Source of the DNA: Salibacterium halotolerans
GTDB taxonomy: Bacteria; Bacillota; Bacilli; Bacillales; Marinococcaceae
Length of the DNA: 64,000 bases
Assembly: GCF_900115625.1 (NCBI RefSeq)
Contig: NZ_FOXD01000006.1
Location: 62,001-126,000 of the forward strand
Direction: 5' to 3'
The number at the start of each line of letters is the position of its first letter. Positions within the stretch are counted from its first letter, which is position 1. The notes under the pieces are model-generated. The model was not told the origin of the DNA. It saw only the letters and a program-made list of their open reading frames with translations, and did not search any database. Below are positions 1 through 9,566 of the stretch, in pieces. A program made the position numbers and the translations under genes.

Positions 1-773
1 CGCACTTTCCGGTCGTAGAGCTGGATTCCTCGTTTTATGCCGTACAGCCCCGAAAAAATATGGAGAAATGGATCCGGCAGACGCCGGAGCGTTTTTCGTT
101 CATTGTGAAAGCGTATCAAGGCATTACCGGTCATGAACGTGGAGAGATTCCGTTTTCCTCCAAAAAAGAAATGTTTGCAGCGTTCAAGGCTTCGCTTGAG
201 CCGATGAAGGAGGCGCAGAAATTAGCTGTAGTACTGTGCCAGTTTCCGCCCTGGTTTGAATGCAATAAAGAAAACGTTGCCTACCTGCGTTACGTGCGGG
301 AAGAACTGGCCGGTTTTCCCTGTGCCCTGGAGTTTCGTCATGCGTCGTGGTTTCATGAGGAATGGAAAGAAAAAACACTGGCGTTTATGAAACAGGAAGA
401 GTGGATTCACAGCATCTGTGATGAGCCGCAGATCGAAGAAGGATCTGTACCGCTTGTACTGCGTGCCACCGATCCTGAAAAAACACTGGTACGCCTCCAC
501 GGCCGCAACAAAGAAGCATGGAGACGTCCGGTGCAGGGGGAGAACTGGCGGAATGTCCGTTATTTATATGACTATTCCCTTGATGAGCTGAAATTCTGGC
601 ATGAACGGCTGCAGCTTCTGGAGAAACAAACAGAGAACATCTTTTTCATTTTCAATAATAATTCGGGCCGGCATGCAGCTCCCAACGCTAAAACCTTTCT
701 GGAAACGGCAGGTATATCATACGACGGGCTGGCTTCCCGCCAAATGTCATTGTTTGATGATATGGAATCGTAG
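1..773 (+). CDS. yunF: DUF72 family protein, YunF-like (5' end outside window)
   Basis: The reading frame is open from the first bases, with codons starting at position 3, so the gene begins upstream. The visible 256 residues open with HFPVVELDSSFYAVQP, the conserved TIM-barrel start of DUF72 proteins, and continue through an FSFIVKAYQGITGH segment. The C-terminal FIFNNNSGRHAAPNA segment is also typical of the family. The biochemical role of DUF72 is not established. The gene precedes yunE and yunD homologues, the neighbours of yunF in Bacillus subtilis, which supports orthology. An internal ATG at 60 is not the real start because conserved sequence precedes it. Confidence 0.85.
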   Translation, partial: HFPVVELDSSFYAVQPRKNMEKWIRQTPERFSFIVKAYQGITGHERGEIPFSSKKEMFAAFKASLEPMKEAQKLAVVLCQFPPWFECNKENVAYLRYVREELAGFPCALEFRHASWFHEEWKEKTLAFMKQEEWIHSICDEPQIEEGSVPLVLRATDPEKTLVRLHGRNKEAWRRPVQGENWRNVRYLYDYSLDELKFWHERLQLLEKQTENIFFIFNNNSGRHAAPNAKTFLETAGISYDGLASRQMSLFDDMES

Positions 774-838
774 TAGAATAGAGGAATACGTTTGTTCCGA
801 AAAAACGGTAGGAACGCGGTCTGGAAAAGAGGGATAGT

Positions 839-1663
839 ATGGTGTGGATCCTGTTGGTCCTGACAGGGCTGCTGGCAGGGGTGCTCGGAAGCCTTATGGG
901 TCTTGGCGGCGGTATTATTGTGGTACCGGCATTGATGGTTTACAGCGGCATAGATGAATTTTTCTCTGCTGTTACGCCGCAGACGGCGGTTGGTACGTCC
1001 CTTTTAATCATGATTTTTACCGGTCTTTCGTCAACGCTTGCCTACATGAAACAAAAAAGGATCGATTATGTGGCCGGGTCTGTATTTTTTATCGGGAGCG
1101 GACCGGGCGCACTAACAGGGGTTTGGTTGAATAAAGGAATGGAAACGGATCCTTTTCTCGTTTGGTTCGGTCTTTTCATGATTCTCATGTCGTTTATTCT
1201 GATTGTCCGTAACCGGCTCCCTCAGGTGAAAGTCCGGAAAAAAGGGATTCAGAGAACATACATAGATGCAGAGGGAAACGAAAGAGAATATGGTTTTCAG
1301 CCGGTCGCAGGTGTTCTGATCGCTTTTGTAGTGGGAATGTGCTCGGGTCTGTTCGGTATCGGAGGCGGTTCGCTCATGGTACCGGTTATGATTCTTTTGT
1401 TCCGCTTTCCTCCTCACACAGCCGTGGCGACTTCGATGTTCCTTGTACTGCTGTCCGCGCTGACCAGCTCTGTTTCCCATATCGCCCTCGGAAATGTGGA
1501 ATGGCTGTATGCGCTCGCGCTTATACCGGGAGCGTGGGTCGGGGCGAAAATCGGAGCCGTTGTCAATCAGCGTCTGAAAAGTAATACCCTTGTCCTTATT
1601 CTCAGGATATTCCTTGTTATTATAGGCATACGATTAATATGGCAGGGAATAACCGGAACCTAG
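839..1663 (+). CDS. yunE: TauE/SafE family membrane transporter, YunE-like
   Basis: A 274-residue integral membrane protein with about eight hydrophobic segments. It is built as two related halves, each carrying a glycine-rich motif (GLGGGIIVVPAL near residue 22 and GIGGGSLMVPVM near residue 178). That layout is diagnostic of the TauE/SafE permease family, linked to export of sulfite, sulfoacetate and other organosulfur anions. The actual substrate here is unknown. A charged hydrophilic loop of about 40 residues separates the halves. The ATG at 839 follows the GAGGGAT sequence just upstream. It sits between yunF and yunD homologues as in Bacillus subtilis. Confidence 0.85.
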   Translation: MVWILLVLTGLLAGVLGSLMGLGGGIIVVPALMVYSGIDEFFSAVTPQTAVGTSLLIMIFTGLSSTLAYMKQKRIDYVAGSVFFIGSGPGALTGVWLNKGMETDPFLVWFGLFMILMSFILIVRNRLPQVKVRKKGIQRTYIDAEGNEREYGFQPVAGVLIAFVVGMCSGLFGIGGGSLMVPVMILLFRFPPHTAVATSMFLVLLSALTSSVSHIALGNVEWLYALALIPGAWVGAKIGAVVNQRLKSNTLVLILRIFLVIIGIRLIWQGITGT

Positions 1664-1705
1664 CACCAGTATCATGCTGCAGTTATAAAAAGGCGGTGCA
1701 CGTTA

Positions 1706-3103
1706 TTGTCTTCTCTACAACCTATTTACCTATACCATACGAATGATCTGCACAGCAACCTGGAGCAGTGGCCGGCAGCGGTGTCCTACGTGAAAGAATG
1801 CGCCCGTTTTCATGATAAAAAAGAGGAAACCGCCCTGTTTTTTGATCTCGGTGATCATGCGGACCGGGTTCACCCCGTGACGGAGGCGACCCGTGGGAAA
1901 GGAAATGTGGCACTCTTAAATCAGGGCGGCATTCATTATGCTGCCATCGGCAATAATGAGGGAATTACGTTATCCAAAGTTGAGCTGGAAGCCTTATATG
2001 AAGAGGCGGAGTTTACAGTGCTGCTTGCTAATCTTTTCGACGAGAACGGGCACCTGCCTGCCTGGGCCCGGCCTTATGACATTGTCGAAACAAAAGAAGG
2101 AGTGCGGATCGGCCTGATCGGCATGACGGTGCCTTTCTATCCGTTTTACCGTGAACTGGGGTGGGATGTGAGAGACCCTCTTGACATTCTTCCCGGTCTG
2201 GCCGCTGAAGTGAAGCAGCAGGCCGATGCTGTTGTTCTTCTGTCCCACCTCGGCTATCCTCAGGATGAAGAGATTGCGCGTACGTATTCGGATATTGATG
2301 TGATTCTCGGGGCACACACCCACCACCTTCTGAAAACATCGATCCTGCAGAATGACACACTGATTGCCCAGTGCGGGAAAAGCGGTTACTATGCCGGCCA
2401 GGTGAAACTGGAATTTGATAAAGAAACAAAGCAGCTTATCAATAAAGAAGGGGCAGCTGTCGATATCAGTAAGGAAGAACCTGACAGCGGAACCAATCAC
2501 CTGCTTCAACAATTGAAAAAAGATGCAGAAGCGACGATGAACCATGCCGTTGCTTTTATGGAGGAGCCCCTTCCGGTATCCTGGACGGATGAATCCCCTT
2601 TTGCCGACAAGCTGGCGCAAGGATTGAGAGAATGGTGCGGTGCAGAAATATCCATGGTCAATTCCGGTCTGCTGCTTAAGTCCCTTCCGTCCGGAACGGT
2701 GAGGCGCGCGGATCTGCACCGTCTCTGTCCGCATCCTATCAACCCGTGCGTCCTGCCCGTGCCGGGAGCGGTGTTAAAAGAAACGATTTCGGCCGCTTTT
2801 ACCGAAAAAATGATTCATCTTCCAGTGAAAGGACTTGGTTTCCGCGGAGAAGTGCTCGGCAGAATGGCTTTTTCCGGTATGGATATCGTCTGGGAAAAAA
2901 ACGGCACCCGCGAACAGATAAAGGATATTCAGATTCACGGGGAAAGTCTGGACCCAAAGCGTACGTATCAGTTGGCTACAGCAGATATGTTCACATTCGG
3001 TCCGCTGTTTCCGGGTCTTGCCCACTGCGGTCCCAAAACATATTACATGCCGGAAATGATGCGCGATGTACTTGCTTTTGCATTGAAGCACAAAGAGGGA
3101 TAA
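1706..3103 (+). CDS. yunD: Metallophosphatase / 5'-nucleotidase family protein YunD
   Basis: A 465-residue two-domain protein of the UDP-sugar hydrolase/5'-nucleotidase family. The N-terminal metallophosphoesterase domain shows HTNDLHSN near residue 11, FDLGDHADR near 46, GNNE near 83 and LGAHTHH near 200, which supply the dinuclear metal ligands. The C-terminal half is the 5'-nucleotidase substrate domain. There is no signal peptide or wall anchor, so it is predicted to be cytoplasmic, unlike secreted nucleotidases. Translation probably starts at TTG 1706, which has an AGGCGG ribosome site at 1691-1696. The natural substrate is not predictable from sequence. Confidence 0.88.
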   Translation: MSSLQPIYLYHTNDLHSNLEQWPAAVSYVKECARFHDKKEETALFFDLGDHADRVHPVTEATRGKGNVALLNQGGIHYAAIGNNEGITLSKVELEALYEEAEFTVLLANLFDENGHLPAWARPYDIVETKEGVRIGLIGMTVPFYPFYRELGWDVRDPLDILPGLAAEVKQQADAVVLLSHLGYPQDEEIARTYSDIDVILGAHTHHLLKTSILQNDTLIAQCGKSGYYAGQVKLEFDKETKQLINKEGAAVDISKEEPDSGTNHLLQQLKKDAEATMNHAVAFMEEPLPVSWTDESPFADKLAQGLREWCGAEISMVNSGLLLKSLPSGTVRRADLHRLCPHPINPCVLPVPGAVLKETISAAFTEKMIHLPVKGLGFRGEVLGRMAFSGMDIVWEKNGTREQIKDIQIHGESLDPKRTYQLATADMFTFGPLFPGLAHCGPKTYYMPEMMRDVLAFALKHKEG

Positions 3104-3151
3104 CCCCGCTGATCAAAAAAGGAACCGGGGAGGAAAAGGAGTGACATTGCC

Positions 3152-4264
3152 ATGAGGGTTAAGCGGGTCCAGTCTCTGAACCCGGGTGAAAAACTTGGAA
3201 AAGCTTTGGTCGATGATGAAGGAAAGATTCTGCTTCACCGCGGAGTGGAATTGACGCACGGGCTCATTAAGCGTTTAATGGAAAAGTCGTTCACCTATGT
3301 TTATGTGGAAGATCCCCTCACTAGTGATATCGAAGTAAAGCAGCCGCTGCGGGATGAAACAAGGCTTCAAGCTGTACAGACAATGAAAGAAGAGTTTCAC
3401 TGGATTGGAAAGGAAGAGAATCTGGCCGGGTCATTCAGAGGGAGAAATCTGAGCAGAACGTTTTCCAATATTGTGGATATGGTGCTGACCGACGTGAAAA
3501 GCCACGATGAAGCCATCGGGCTGCTGTCGGATGTGCTGCTTTACGATTCCTATGTCTTTACGCACTCTCTGCAGGTTACCGTATACACGCTCCGTCTCGC
3601 GGTGGAGCTCGGCTTTTCAGATAAAGCGCTGCGTGACATCGGTCTGGGCGCCATTTTGCATGATGTCGGAAAAATGAATGTGCCGGAAAACGTATTGAAT
3701 AAGCCGGGGAAGCTGACGGATGAAGAATTCGACATGATAAAGCAGCATACACTCGACGGCTATTATCTGCTGAAAGACCTTCCCAACGTCCCGATTCTCG
3801 CTGCTCACTGCGCCCTTCAGCATCATGAGCGTATCGATGGAAGCGGGTATCCACACGGCCGCTTCGGAAAAGATATTCATGACTATGCGAAAGTGATGGC
3901 GGTAGCTGATGTGTTTGATGCCGTAACGTCCCATCGTGTCTACCGTAAAGCCATGCTTCCCCATGAAGGGCTTGAGATTTTGTATCAAGGAGCGGGGACC
4001 CTTTTTGATCATGATATCGTTGCGGCGTTTCAGAAAGTGATTGCGCTGTTTCCAAATGGTGTATGTGTCAATGTGAGTAACGGCAGCAAAGCGGTTGTCG
4101 TGAAGCAGAACAGAAATCTTCCCTGGAGGCCGGTTATACGCATTGTTGAACAGGACGGGACACCCTTGTCCGAACCTTATGATATCGACCTGTCTGTTCG
4201 CATGGACATTACGATTACCAACAATGAAGATGATGAGGAGAAAATAGATGTATCCCTATTTTGA
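3152..4264 (+). CDS. HD-GYP domain protein, probable cyclic-di-GMP phosphodiesterase
   Basis: A 370-residue soluble protein. An N-terminal region of about 110 residues of unassigned function precedes an HD-GYP domain. Metal-binding and signature motifs are intact: HSLQV near 139, [11 protein letters not shown] near 168, then [13 protein letters not shown] near 225 and [15 protein letters not shown] near 250. HD-GYP enzymes of this type usually hydrolyse cyclic-di-GMP; activity here is inferred from motif conservation. There is no receiver or membrane domain. It lies between yunD and thyA, where Bacillus subtilis has other genes, so this position looks like a lineage-specific insertion. The ATG at 3152 follows AAGGAGTG. 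Confidence 0.9.
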   Translation: MRVKRVQSLNPGEKLGKALVDDEGKILLHRGVELTHGLIKRLMEKSFTYVYVEDPLTSDIEVKQPLRDETRLQAVQTMKEEFHWIGKEENLAGSFRGRNLSRTFSNIVDMVLTDVKSHDEAIGLLSDVLLYDSYVFTHSLQVTVYTLRLAVELGFSDKALRDIGLGAILHDVGKMNVPENVLNKPGKLTDEEFDMIKQHTLDGYYLLKDLPNVPILAAHCALQHHERIDGSGYPHGRFGKDIHDYAKVMAVADVFDAVTSHRVYRKAMLPHEGLEILYQGAGTLFDHDIVAAFQKVIALFPNGVCVNVSNGSKAVVVKQNRNLPWRPVIRIVEQDGTPLSEPYDIDLSVRMDITITNNEDDEEKIDVSLF

Positions 4265-4278
4265 AAGGTGGAAGAGAG

Positions 4279-5073
4279 ATGGAACAGTATTTAACGCTGT
4301 GCCGGCACATTCTGGACAATGGTATTCGAAAAGACGATCGTACCGGTACCGGCACCATCAGCACATTCGGCTGGCAGATGCGTTTTAATCTGGAAGAAGG
4401 ATTTCCGGTGCTGACAACGAAGAAACTGCATCTTCGTTCAATCATCCACGAATTACTATGGTTTTTGAAAGGAGATACAAATAACCGGTATCTTGAAGAA
4501 AACAACGTCCGTATCTGGAAGCCGTGGGCCGGGGAGGACGGTGAACTCGGACCGATTTACGGCAAGCAGTGGCGTTCCTGGGAAGGAGCGGACGGCAAAA
4601 CGGTAGACCAGATTTCACAGGTGATTGAACAGATCAAAACCAATCCCGATTCCCGCCGTCTGATCGTCAGCGCCTGGAATGCAGCGGAAATAGATGACAT
4701 GGCGCTTGCGCCGTGCCATTGCCTGTTTCAGTTTTACGTACACGACGGAAAACTTTCCTGTCAGCTTTATCAACGCAGTGCCGATATGTTTCTCGGTGTA
4801 CCGTTCAACATCGCATCGTACGCGCTTTTGACAAAGATGATCGCCCAGGTATGCGGGCTGCAGGCGTATGAATTTGTCCATACATTTGGTGATGCCCACA
4901 TTTATCTGAATCATCTTGATCAGGTGAAACAGCAGCTCGAGCGCACCCCCCGCTCTCTCCCGGAGATGAAAATCAATCCGGAGATCGATTCCATCTTTGA
5001 TTTTTCGATTGATGATTTTGAACTGCAGGACTATGATCCACATCCTCATATAAAAGGAGAAGTATCGATATGA
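4279..5073 (+). CDS. thyA: Thymidylate synthase
   Basis: A 264-residue thymidylate synthase, converting dUMP to dTMP with methylene-tetrahydrofolate. The catalytic cysteine lies in [11 protein letters not shown], the [10 protein letters not shown] phosphate-binding arginines precede it, and [17 protein letters not shown] follows. The protein ends with the invariant-looking [13 protein letters not shown] tail. The start is ATG 4279: a TTG at 4261 in the same frame would add six residues not found in the family, and GGAAGAGAGA lies at a good distance from 4279. It overlaps dfrA by four bases, so dTMP synthesis and folate reduction are translationally coupled. Confidence 0.97.
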   Translation: MEQYLTLCRHILDNGIRKDDRTGTGTISTFGWQMRFNLEEGFPVLTTKKLHLRSIIHELLWFLKGDTNNRYLEENNVRIWKPWAGEDGELGPIYGKQWRSWEGADGKTVDQISQVIEQIKTNPDSRRLIVSAWNAAEIDDMALAPCHCLFQFYVHDGKLSCQLYQRSADMFLGVPFNIASYALLTKMIAQVCGLQAYEFVHTFGDAHIYLNHLDQVKQQLERTPRSLPEMKINPEIDSIFDFSIDDFELQDYDPHPHIKGEVSI

Positions 5074-5561
5074 TCAGTTTTGTCGCTGCTATGGATGAGA
5101 ACAGGGTGATCGGGCTGAACGGCTCGATGCCGTGGCATCTTCCAAACGATTTAAAACACTTCAAACAGGTGACGTACGGTGCTCCCGTCATTATGGGACG
5201 GAAGACATTTGAATCGATAGGAAAAGCGCTGCCGGGGCGGCAGAATATCATTCTGACCTCCAACCCATCTCTGGATGCTGCGGGCTGTGAGTTGGTGCAC
5301 ACTGTGGAAGAAGTAAAGGTGCTCGGTGATGGAGATGAGGAGAAAGAGTGGTTTGTGATCGGTGGAGAAGCACTTTTTGAAGAGCTGCTTCCGCATGCAT
5401 CCCGGATGCATCTCACCATTATCCATGAACATTTCAACGGCGATACATATTTCCCGCCATGGGAAGAAAAAGACTGGCATGTCGTATGCGAAGAACAGGG
5501 GCATATGGATGAGAAAAACAAGCATCCCCACACGTTTTTGACGCTCGAGAGAAAACAATAA
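5070..5561 (+). CDS. dfrA: Dihydrofolate reductase
   Basis: A 163-residue dihydrofolate reductase that regenerates tetrahydrofolate consumed by the adjacent thymidylate synthase. Visible family hallmarks are the N-terminal [22 protein letters not shown] segment, the [18 protein letters not shown] loop, GRQNIILT, and the [13 protein letters not shown] motif. The acidic residue expected in the active site is in the LPNDLKHF region. Its ATG overlaps the TGA of thyA (ATGA). This thyA-dfrA couplet is common in Bacillales but is here embedded in the yun sporulation cluster. Confidence 0.97.
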   Translation: MISFVAAMDENRVIGLNGSMPWHLPNDLKHFKQVTYGAPVIMGRKTFESIGKALPGRQNIILTSNPSLDAAGCELVHTVEEVKVLGDGDEEKEWFVIGGEALFEELLPHASRMHLTIIHEHFNGDTYFPPWEEKDWHVVCEEQGHMDEKNKHPHTFLTLERKQ

Positions 5562-5625
5562 ATCATGGTTTGAACCTGTCTTTTCCTGCATATACATGAA
5601 GCAGGCAAAGGAGGACGGGGCACCC

Positions 5626-6489
5626 ATGAAAAAACGGGGACGAATTTTCAAGAAACCACGGCTTCTAAGAGGACCGCTCCCTTTCCGGTATGTGTTTTTA
5701 ATATCGTTTGTATTATTCGGATTGTTCACGGTACAGGGATTAATTCTGGTTGAAAAAGGAATACGGCCGACGTTGATGGCTATCGCCCATACAGAAACAC
5801 AGAAGCTCGCCACACAGGCTATCAATGATGCTATCTCCAATAAAATCGTAGAGAATATTGATGTGGAAGATATTATTGATATGCAGCACGATAATCAGGG
5901 TAACGTGTCATCGATTAACTTTAATTCCAAAATGTACAACCGGGTGCAGTCGGAATCCGTTATGCGGGTGCAGCGGTACCTGCAGATGATGGAAGAAGGG
6001 AATATCAAGGACCTCGGGCTGCCTCAGGAAATCGAGCAGGAACTGAATACCGATCAGTTCACCGAAGACGGCATCATTCATGTCATTCCGCTCGGGCAGG
6101 CTACCAACAATGCGCTGCTTGCCCAGCTCGGACCCAGGGTTCCGGTACGTTTCACCGCTATCGGTCACGTGAAGGCTTCGATGAGTGAGTCGATTATTGA
6201 ATCCGGCATCAACAACACGTATGTCAGGGTATCGATTGATATCAAAGTTGACGTCCGGGTCGTCATTCCATTTGCGACGGATACTGCCGTGGTGGCGACA
6301 TCCATTCCTGTCGGCGTAGCCTTCATATCAGGGGAAGTTCCGGAATTTTACAATGCAGGTGACGGCGAAATGCCAGCCCCGGCTGTCATACAGGAAGAAG
6401 ATCTGAATAATAACAGCAGTAGTGAGGAGACAGTCGAAGAAACCGAGGAGCCTGAAGAACCTGCATTTGAAGAACAGACAATGGAATGA
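5626..6489 (+). CDS. yunB: Sporulation protein YunB
   Basis: A 287-residue membrane-anchored sporulation protein of the YunB family. In Bacillus subtilis it belongs to the sigmaE regulon and its mutant shows poorer sporulation or germination. One transmembrane segment lies near residues 20-42 (YVFLISFVLFGLFTVQG), followed by the conserved domain with IAHTETQKLATQAINDAI and FTAIGHVKASMSESIIESGINN. The last 40 residues are an acidic, low-complexity tail that looks longer than in Bacillus subtilis. The start is ATG 5626 behind AAAGGAGGAC; the in-frame ATG at 5596 lacks a ribosome site. It is separated from lytH by the NSS gene pair. Confidence 0.9.
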   Translation: MKKRGRIFKKPRLLRGPLPFRYVFLISFVLFGLFTVQGLILVEKGIRPTLMAIAHTETQKLATQAINDAISNKIVENIDVEDIIDMQHDNQGNVSSINFNSKMYNRVQSESVMRVQRYLQMMEEGNIKDLGLPQEIEQELNTDQFTEDGIIHVIPLGQATNNALLAQLGPRVPVRFTAIGHVKASMSESIIESGINNTYVRVSIDIKVDVRVVIPFATDTAVVATSIPVGVAFISGEVPEFYNAGDGEMPAPAVIQEEDLNNNSSSEETVEETEEPEEPAFEEQTME

Positions 6490-6498
6490 AACCCTGTT

Positions 6499-6527
6499 TT
6501 GACAAATGTCACAGAAAAAATTACAAT
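6499..6527 (+). promoter_or_regulatory. sigmaA-type promoter for the NSS transporter gene
   Basis: TTGACA at 6499-6504 and TACAAT at 6522-6527 are separated by 17 bp, close to the vegetative consensus. The promoter lies about 115 bp upstream of the transporter ATG at 6643, leaving a leader in which no recognisable riboswitch was seen. Confidence 0.75.
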
Positions 6528-6642
6528 AATACAATGAATTATCAGAAAATAGTAGAAAAAAGGAGGACAGTAGCTGCATGTTATTGCACCACTATTTTGA
6601 ATATATAAACAGCGTACAACATATTAAAAAGGAGACAGAATC

Positions 6643-8163
6643 ATGAGTATGAGAGAGCAGTGGGGAACACGCGCCGGCTTTATTCTGGCTGCGGTCGGCT
6701 CCGCCATAGGGCTCGGAAATATCTGGCGTTTTCCGGCAACAGCCTTTGAAAACGGCGGCGGCGCTTTCTTCATCCCTTATTTATTTGCCCTGCTTACGGC
6801 GGGAATTCCGCTTTTGATTATGGAATTCACAATAGGTCATAAATACCGCGGATCTGCGCCGCTGAGCTATGCCAGAATGAACCCGAAGTCAGAGTGGATC
6901 GGCTGGTGGATGGTGCTTGTCGCGTTCGTCATTTCGACGTACTATGCGGTTATCATCGGCTGGGCGATATCCTACAGTATTTTTTCTTTCAATCTGCAGT
7001 GGGGGCAGGATACAGAGACCTTCCTGTTTCAGGATTTTCTGCAGGCCGCTGATCCCGGGCAGGTTGGAGGTCTTGTTCCAGGCATCCTGATTCCGCTCAT
7101 CATCGTCTGGGCCGTCACGCTCGGCGTCATTTACCGCGGTGTCAAAAAAGGAATCGAGCTTGCGAACCGGATTTTCATTCCGACACTCTGTATTATTTTT
7201 ATCATTATCGTTATCCGTGCGGTGACGCTTCCCGGAGCGGCGCAGGGTCTGCAGGCCTTCTTTGAGCCTGATTTCTCGGCTATTATGAACGGCGACGTCT
7301 GGGTGGCGGCGTACGGTCAGATTTTCTTCAGTCTATCGATCGCGTTTGCGATTATGATTACGTATTCGAGTTATCTTCCGAAAACATCGGATATTACGAA
7401 CAATGCCTTTATTACCGGATTCAGTAACTCCAGCTTTGAACTTCTCGCCGGCATCGGTATTTTCGGAGCACTCGGTTTTATGGCCACCCAGTCGGGCGTA
7501 CCGGTGGAAGATGTGGCATCTGACGGAATAGGCCTTGCTTTTGTTGTGATTCCGCAGATTATCAACCAGTTCCCGGTACTCAGCGGATTGTTCGGATTTC
7601 TGTTTTTTGCTTCCCTGACACTGGCGGGTCTTTCTTCGTTAATTTCCATTACGGAAACATACGTGAAAGGCTTGTCGGAGAAATTGAACATCTCCCGTGG
7701 CAAAGCCGTCCTGTTCGGGGGAGGTGCGGCTGCGCTCATTTCGCTTTTGTATGCGACCCGCGGCGGCCTTCACTTCCTTGATGCGGCGGATTATTTCATC
7801 AACCAGTTCGGTGTGGCACTGCTCGGCCTGGTGGAAGTTGTCACTATTGCATGGTTCATGCGCAGACTCGGTGTGCTCCAGGATCACGCCAACAGTATTT
7901 CCGATATCCGGGTCGGTGGATTGTGGAAACTCTGTCTCGGCCTCATCACCCCGATTGTACTTGGGTATATGATGTTTGATCTGTTCCGCCAGAACCTGAT
8001 GAAGCAGTTTGATACTGAAACTGGAAACTATTCGGGCTTTCCAGATATGTTCATCCTGACAAACGGCTGGTCTGTCCCGGCGGCAGCTCTGATCATAGGT
8101 GTCATTCTGGCTCTCATCCGCTGGAGACGTAATCCGGAAACCGAAGCGGACAAGGGGGCGTGA
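6643..8163 (+). CDS. Sodium-dependent amino acid transporter, NSS/SNF family
   Basis: A 506-residue neurotransmitter:sodium symporter homologue with about 12 transmembrane helices. The signature start WGTRAGFILAAVGSAIGLGNIWRFP (residues 7-31) forms the unwound TM1 that binds sodium and amino acid substrate. It is followed by ENGGGAFFIPY and IMEFTIG. The length is nearer the 12-TM LeuT/MhsT class than the shorter 11-TM class. A 35-residue membrane peptide gene begins five bases downstream, an arrangement known from the MetP-MetS methionine/alanine importer. The substrate is probably a neutral or hydrophobic amino acid (inference). The ATG follows AAAAGGAGAC. Confidence 0.93.
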   Translation: MSMREQWGTRAGFILAAVGSAIGLGNIWRFPATAFENGGGAFFIPYLFALLTAGIPLLIMEFTIGHKYRGSAPLSYARMNPKSEWIGWWMVLVAFVISTYYAVIIGWAISYSIFSFNLQWGQDTETFLFQDFLQAADPGQVGGLVPGILIPLIIVWAVTLGVIYRGVKKGIELANRIFIPTLCIIFIIIVIRAVTLPGAAQGLQAFFEPDFSAIMNGDVWVAAYGQIFFSLSIAFAIMITYSSYLPKTSDITNNAFITGFSNSSFELLAGIGIFGALGFMATQSGVPVEDVASDGIGLAFVVIPQIINQFPVLSGLFGFLFFASLTLAGLSSLISITETYVKGLSEKLNISRGKAVLFGGGAAALISLLYATRGGLHFLDAADYFINQFGVALLGLVEVVTIAWFMRRLGVLQDHANSISDIRVGGLWKLCLGLITPIVLGYMMFDLFRQNLMKQFDTETGNYSGFPDMFILTNGWSVPAAALIIGVILALIRWRRNPETEADKGA

Positions 8164-8168
8164 TAGAG

Positions 8169-8276
8169 ATGACAGGCGGCGCAATATTTATGATGATTCT
8201 CGGTATGATTATTATCTGGGGCGGTCTTATTTCAAGCATATTGTATGCCCGGAGTAAGGCCAAACAACGAAAATAA
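8169..8276 (+). CDS. metS: MetS-like small subunit of NSS transporter
   Basis: A 35-codon gene immediately after the NSS transporter: five bases separate the transporter stop from this ATG, with GATAGAG as a weak ribosome site. The product has one transmembrane helix (IFMMILGMIIIWGGLISSILYA) and a basic tail (RSKAKQRK). Size, hydrophobic pattern and position match the MetS family, the small subunit required by the MetP methionine/alanine NSS importer of Corynebacterium. It ends 12 bases before a terminator, so it is the last gene of a two-gene operon. The family call rests on context plus composition, since the peptide is very short. Confidence 0.8.
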   Translation: MTGGAIFMMILGMIIIWGGLISSILYARSKAKQRK

Positions 8277-8288
8277 CGCACAATAGAA

Positions 8289-8325
8289 AAAAGGCTGTCC
8301 CGTTTGATACGGGCAGCCTTTTCAT
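8289..8325 (+). terminator. Intrinsic terminator after metS-like gene
   Basis: Stem GGCTGTCCCGT / ACGGGCAGCC with a short loop and one bulged base, followed by a T-rich run. It closes the NSS operon and separates it from convergent lytH. Confidence 0.8.
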
Positions 8326-8384
8326 ATGGGACGCGGCGTGGTGCGTGAGGTAATATCGGCGGGCCCGGTATTCTCAGCACTTTT

Positions 8385-9380
8385 TCACGCCGAGGCGTCT
8401 TTCTTCGCCTGTTTCTCCCATGACTTCAGCGAAGGATACGGGTCAAACGACCACTCACTGTATCCGTTATCGCGGTACATGCCGTAGTGCAGATGCGGCG
8501 GGAATTTTCCTTCGGTGCCCGGCGGGCCGTACCCGGAGCTTCCCACGTAGCCGATAGTGTCTCCCGGAGCGACAATATCTCCCTTTTCCAGTCCTTCTTC
8601 ATAACTGGTCAAATGGCCGAAGTAATGATACGTATTCGTAAGATCCCGGATACCAAGCCTCCAGCCTCCGTATTTATTCCAGCCTGTCAGTTCTACGACA
8701 CCGTAGGACGTGGCCAGGACCGGGGTGCGGTAGTCCGCGAAGATATCCGTTCCTTCGTGGATGCGGCGGCCGCCCCAGCCGCGCGAGTCCCCCCACGTGC
8801 TGTTGTAACTGTAGTTATAACGAAGCGGCACGGGAAAAGAATGGTCATCCAGGTCAAGGGTACCGTATTTACGGTAAATCCGCGCATGATTGGTGATGCT
8901 GCGGACCGCCTGATCGCGGTGGTAGTAATCCCACAGTCCCTGCCGGATGTTATCGTCATCATACCCGTATCCCGCAAGGTACGAGGCAAAAGTGTACAGC
9001 ACATCCGCATCCTCCGACAAGGAAGCCGTGCCGTTGCCGTTTCCGTCCAGTCCGGCACCGTTAAACATGGAAACAGCCGCCGGATCTTCGGCATCAAATT
9101 CAGGATTCAGCGGGCCGCTCCATTCCTTCGGGGAGTAATAAATGCTGATGGCCCCTTCGGCTTCTTCCCGCTCTGTGCCGGCGCTTCGTATCCCTCTCTC
9201 ATACGCGTCGGCACCGGCCAGCCAATACCACGGAATGTGGGTGACGGTTTCCATATTTTTATACAGAGCCATGCGTTCGGCGTACATATCCTGTTCCGGC
9301 TCTTTTTCCGCATCAGCCGGTACTGTTTCTGCTGCACCGGCAATCAGCAATACCATTGTCATGATCATTAATTTTCTCAT
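8385..9380 (-). CDS. lytH: LytH-like M23 peptidase (sporulation L-Ala-D-Glu endopeptidase)
   Basis: A 331-residue exported peptidase of the LytM/M23 zinc family. It has an N-terminal signal peptide (MRKLMIMTMVLLIAGAAETVPADA). The zinc and catalytic motifs are HEGTDIFADYRTPV (His and Asp ligands) and PPHLHYGMY near the C-terminus. Size, N-terminal region and position next to yunB and lipA match Bacillus subtilis LytH (YunA). That enzyme is made late in the mother cell under sigmaK and trims cortex peptides to single L-alanine side chains. The promoter region was inspected, but no confident sigmaK boxes were found. Confidence 0.88.
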   Translation of the reverse strand: MRKLMIMTMVLLIAGAAETVPADAEKEPEQDMYAERMALYKNMETVTHIPWYWLAGADAYERGIRSAGTEREEAEGAISIYYSPKEWSGPLNPEFDAEDPAAVSMFNGAGLDGNGNGTASLSEDADVLYTFASYLAGYGYDDDNIRQGLWDYYHRDQAVRSITNHARIYRKYGTLDLDDHSFPVPLRYNYSYNSTWGDSRGWGGRRIHEGTDIFADYRTPVLATSYGVVELTGWNKYGGWRLGIRDLTNTYHYFGHLTSYEEGLEKGDIVAPGDTIGYVGSSGYGPPGTEGKFPPHLHYGMYRDNGYSEWSFDPYPSLKSWEKQAKKDASA

Positions 9381-9566
9381 GTTTTATCATTCTTTCCTCG
9401 TTGATTTTCTGCTTATAGTGTGTGCCACATCCGCTTTTTCATAACACCCAGGTACTGGAAAGGTAAAAGAAGTTTGGCGGCGGTGTGCCGGACATGTTAA
9501 AGTAAAGGATATACAGTTGTTACATGAAAGAAATTCCTACCGAAACAAGCAGCAGGAGTGATAAAA

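Noticed and set aside
1994-2734. 246-codon minus-strand frame inside yunD
   Set aside because: Antisense to conserved metallophosphatase motifs; composition is unlike real proteins and no start signal exists.
8487-9371. 294-codon open frame opposite lytH
   Set aside because: It is the antisense shadow of a well-supported M23 peptidase; the translated product is Val/Arg-rich without a domain, and lacks a ribosome site.
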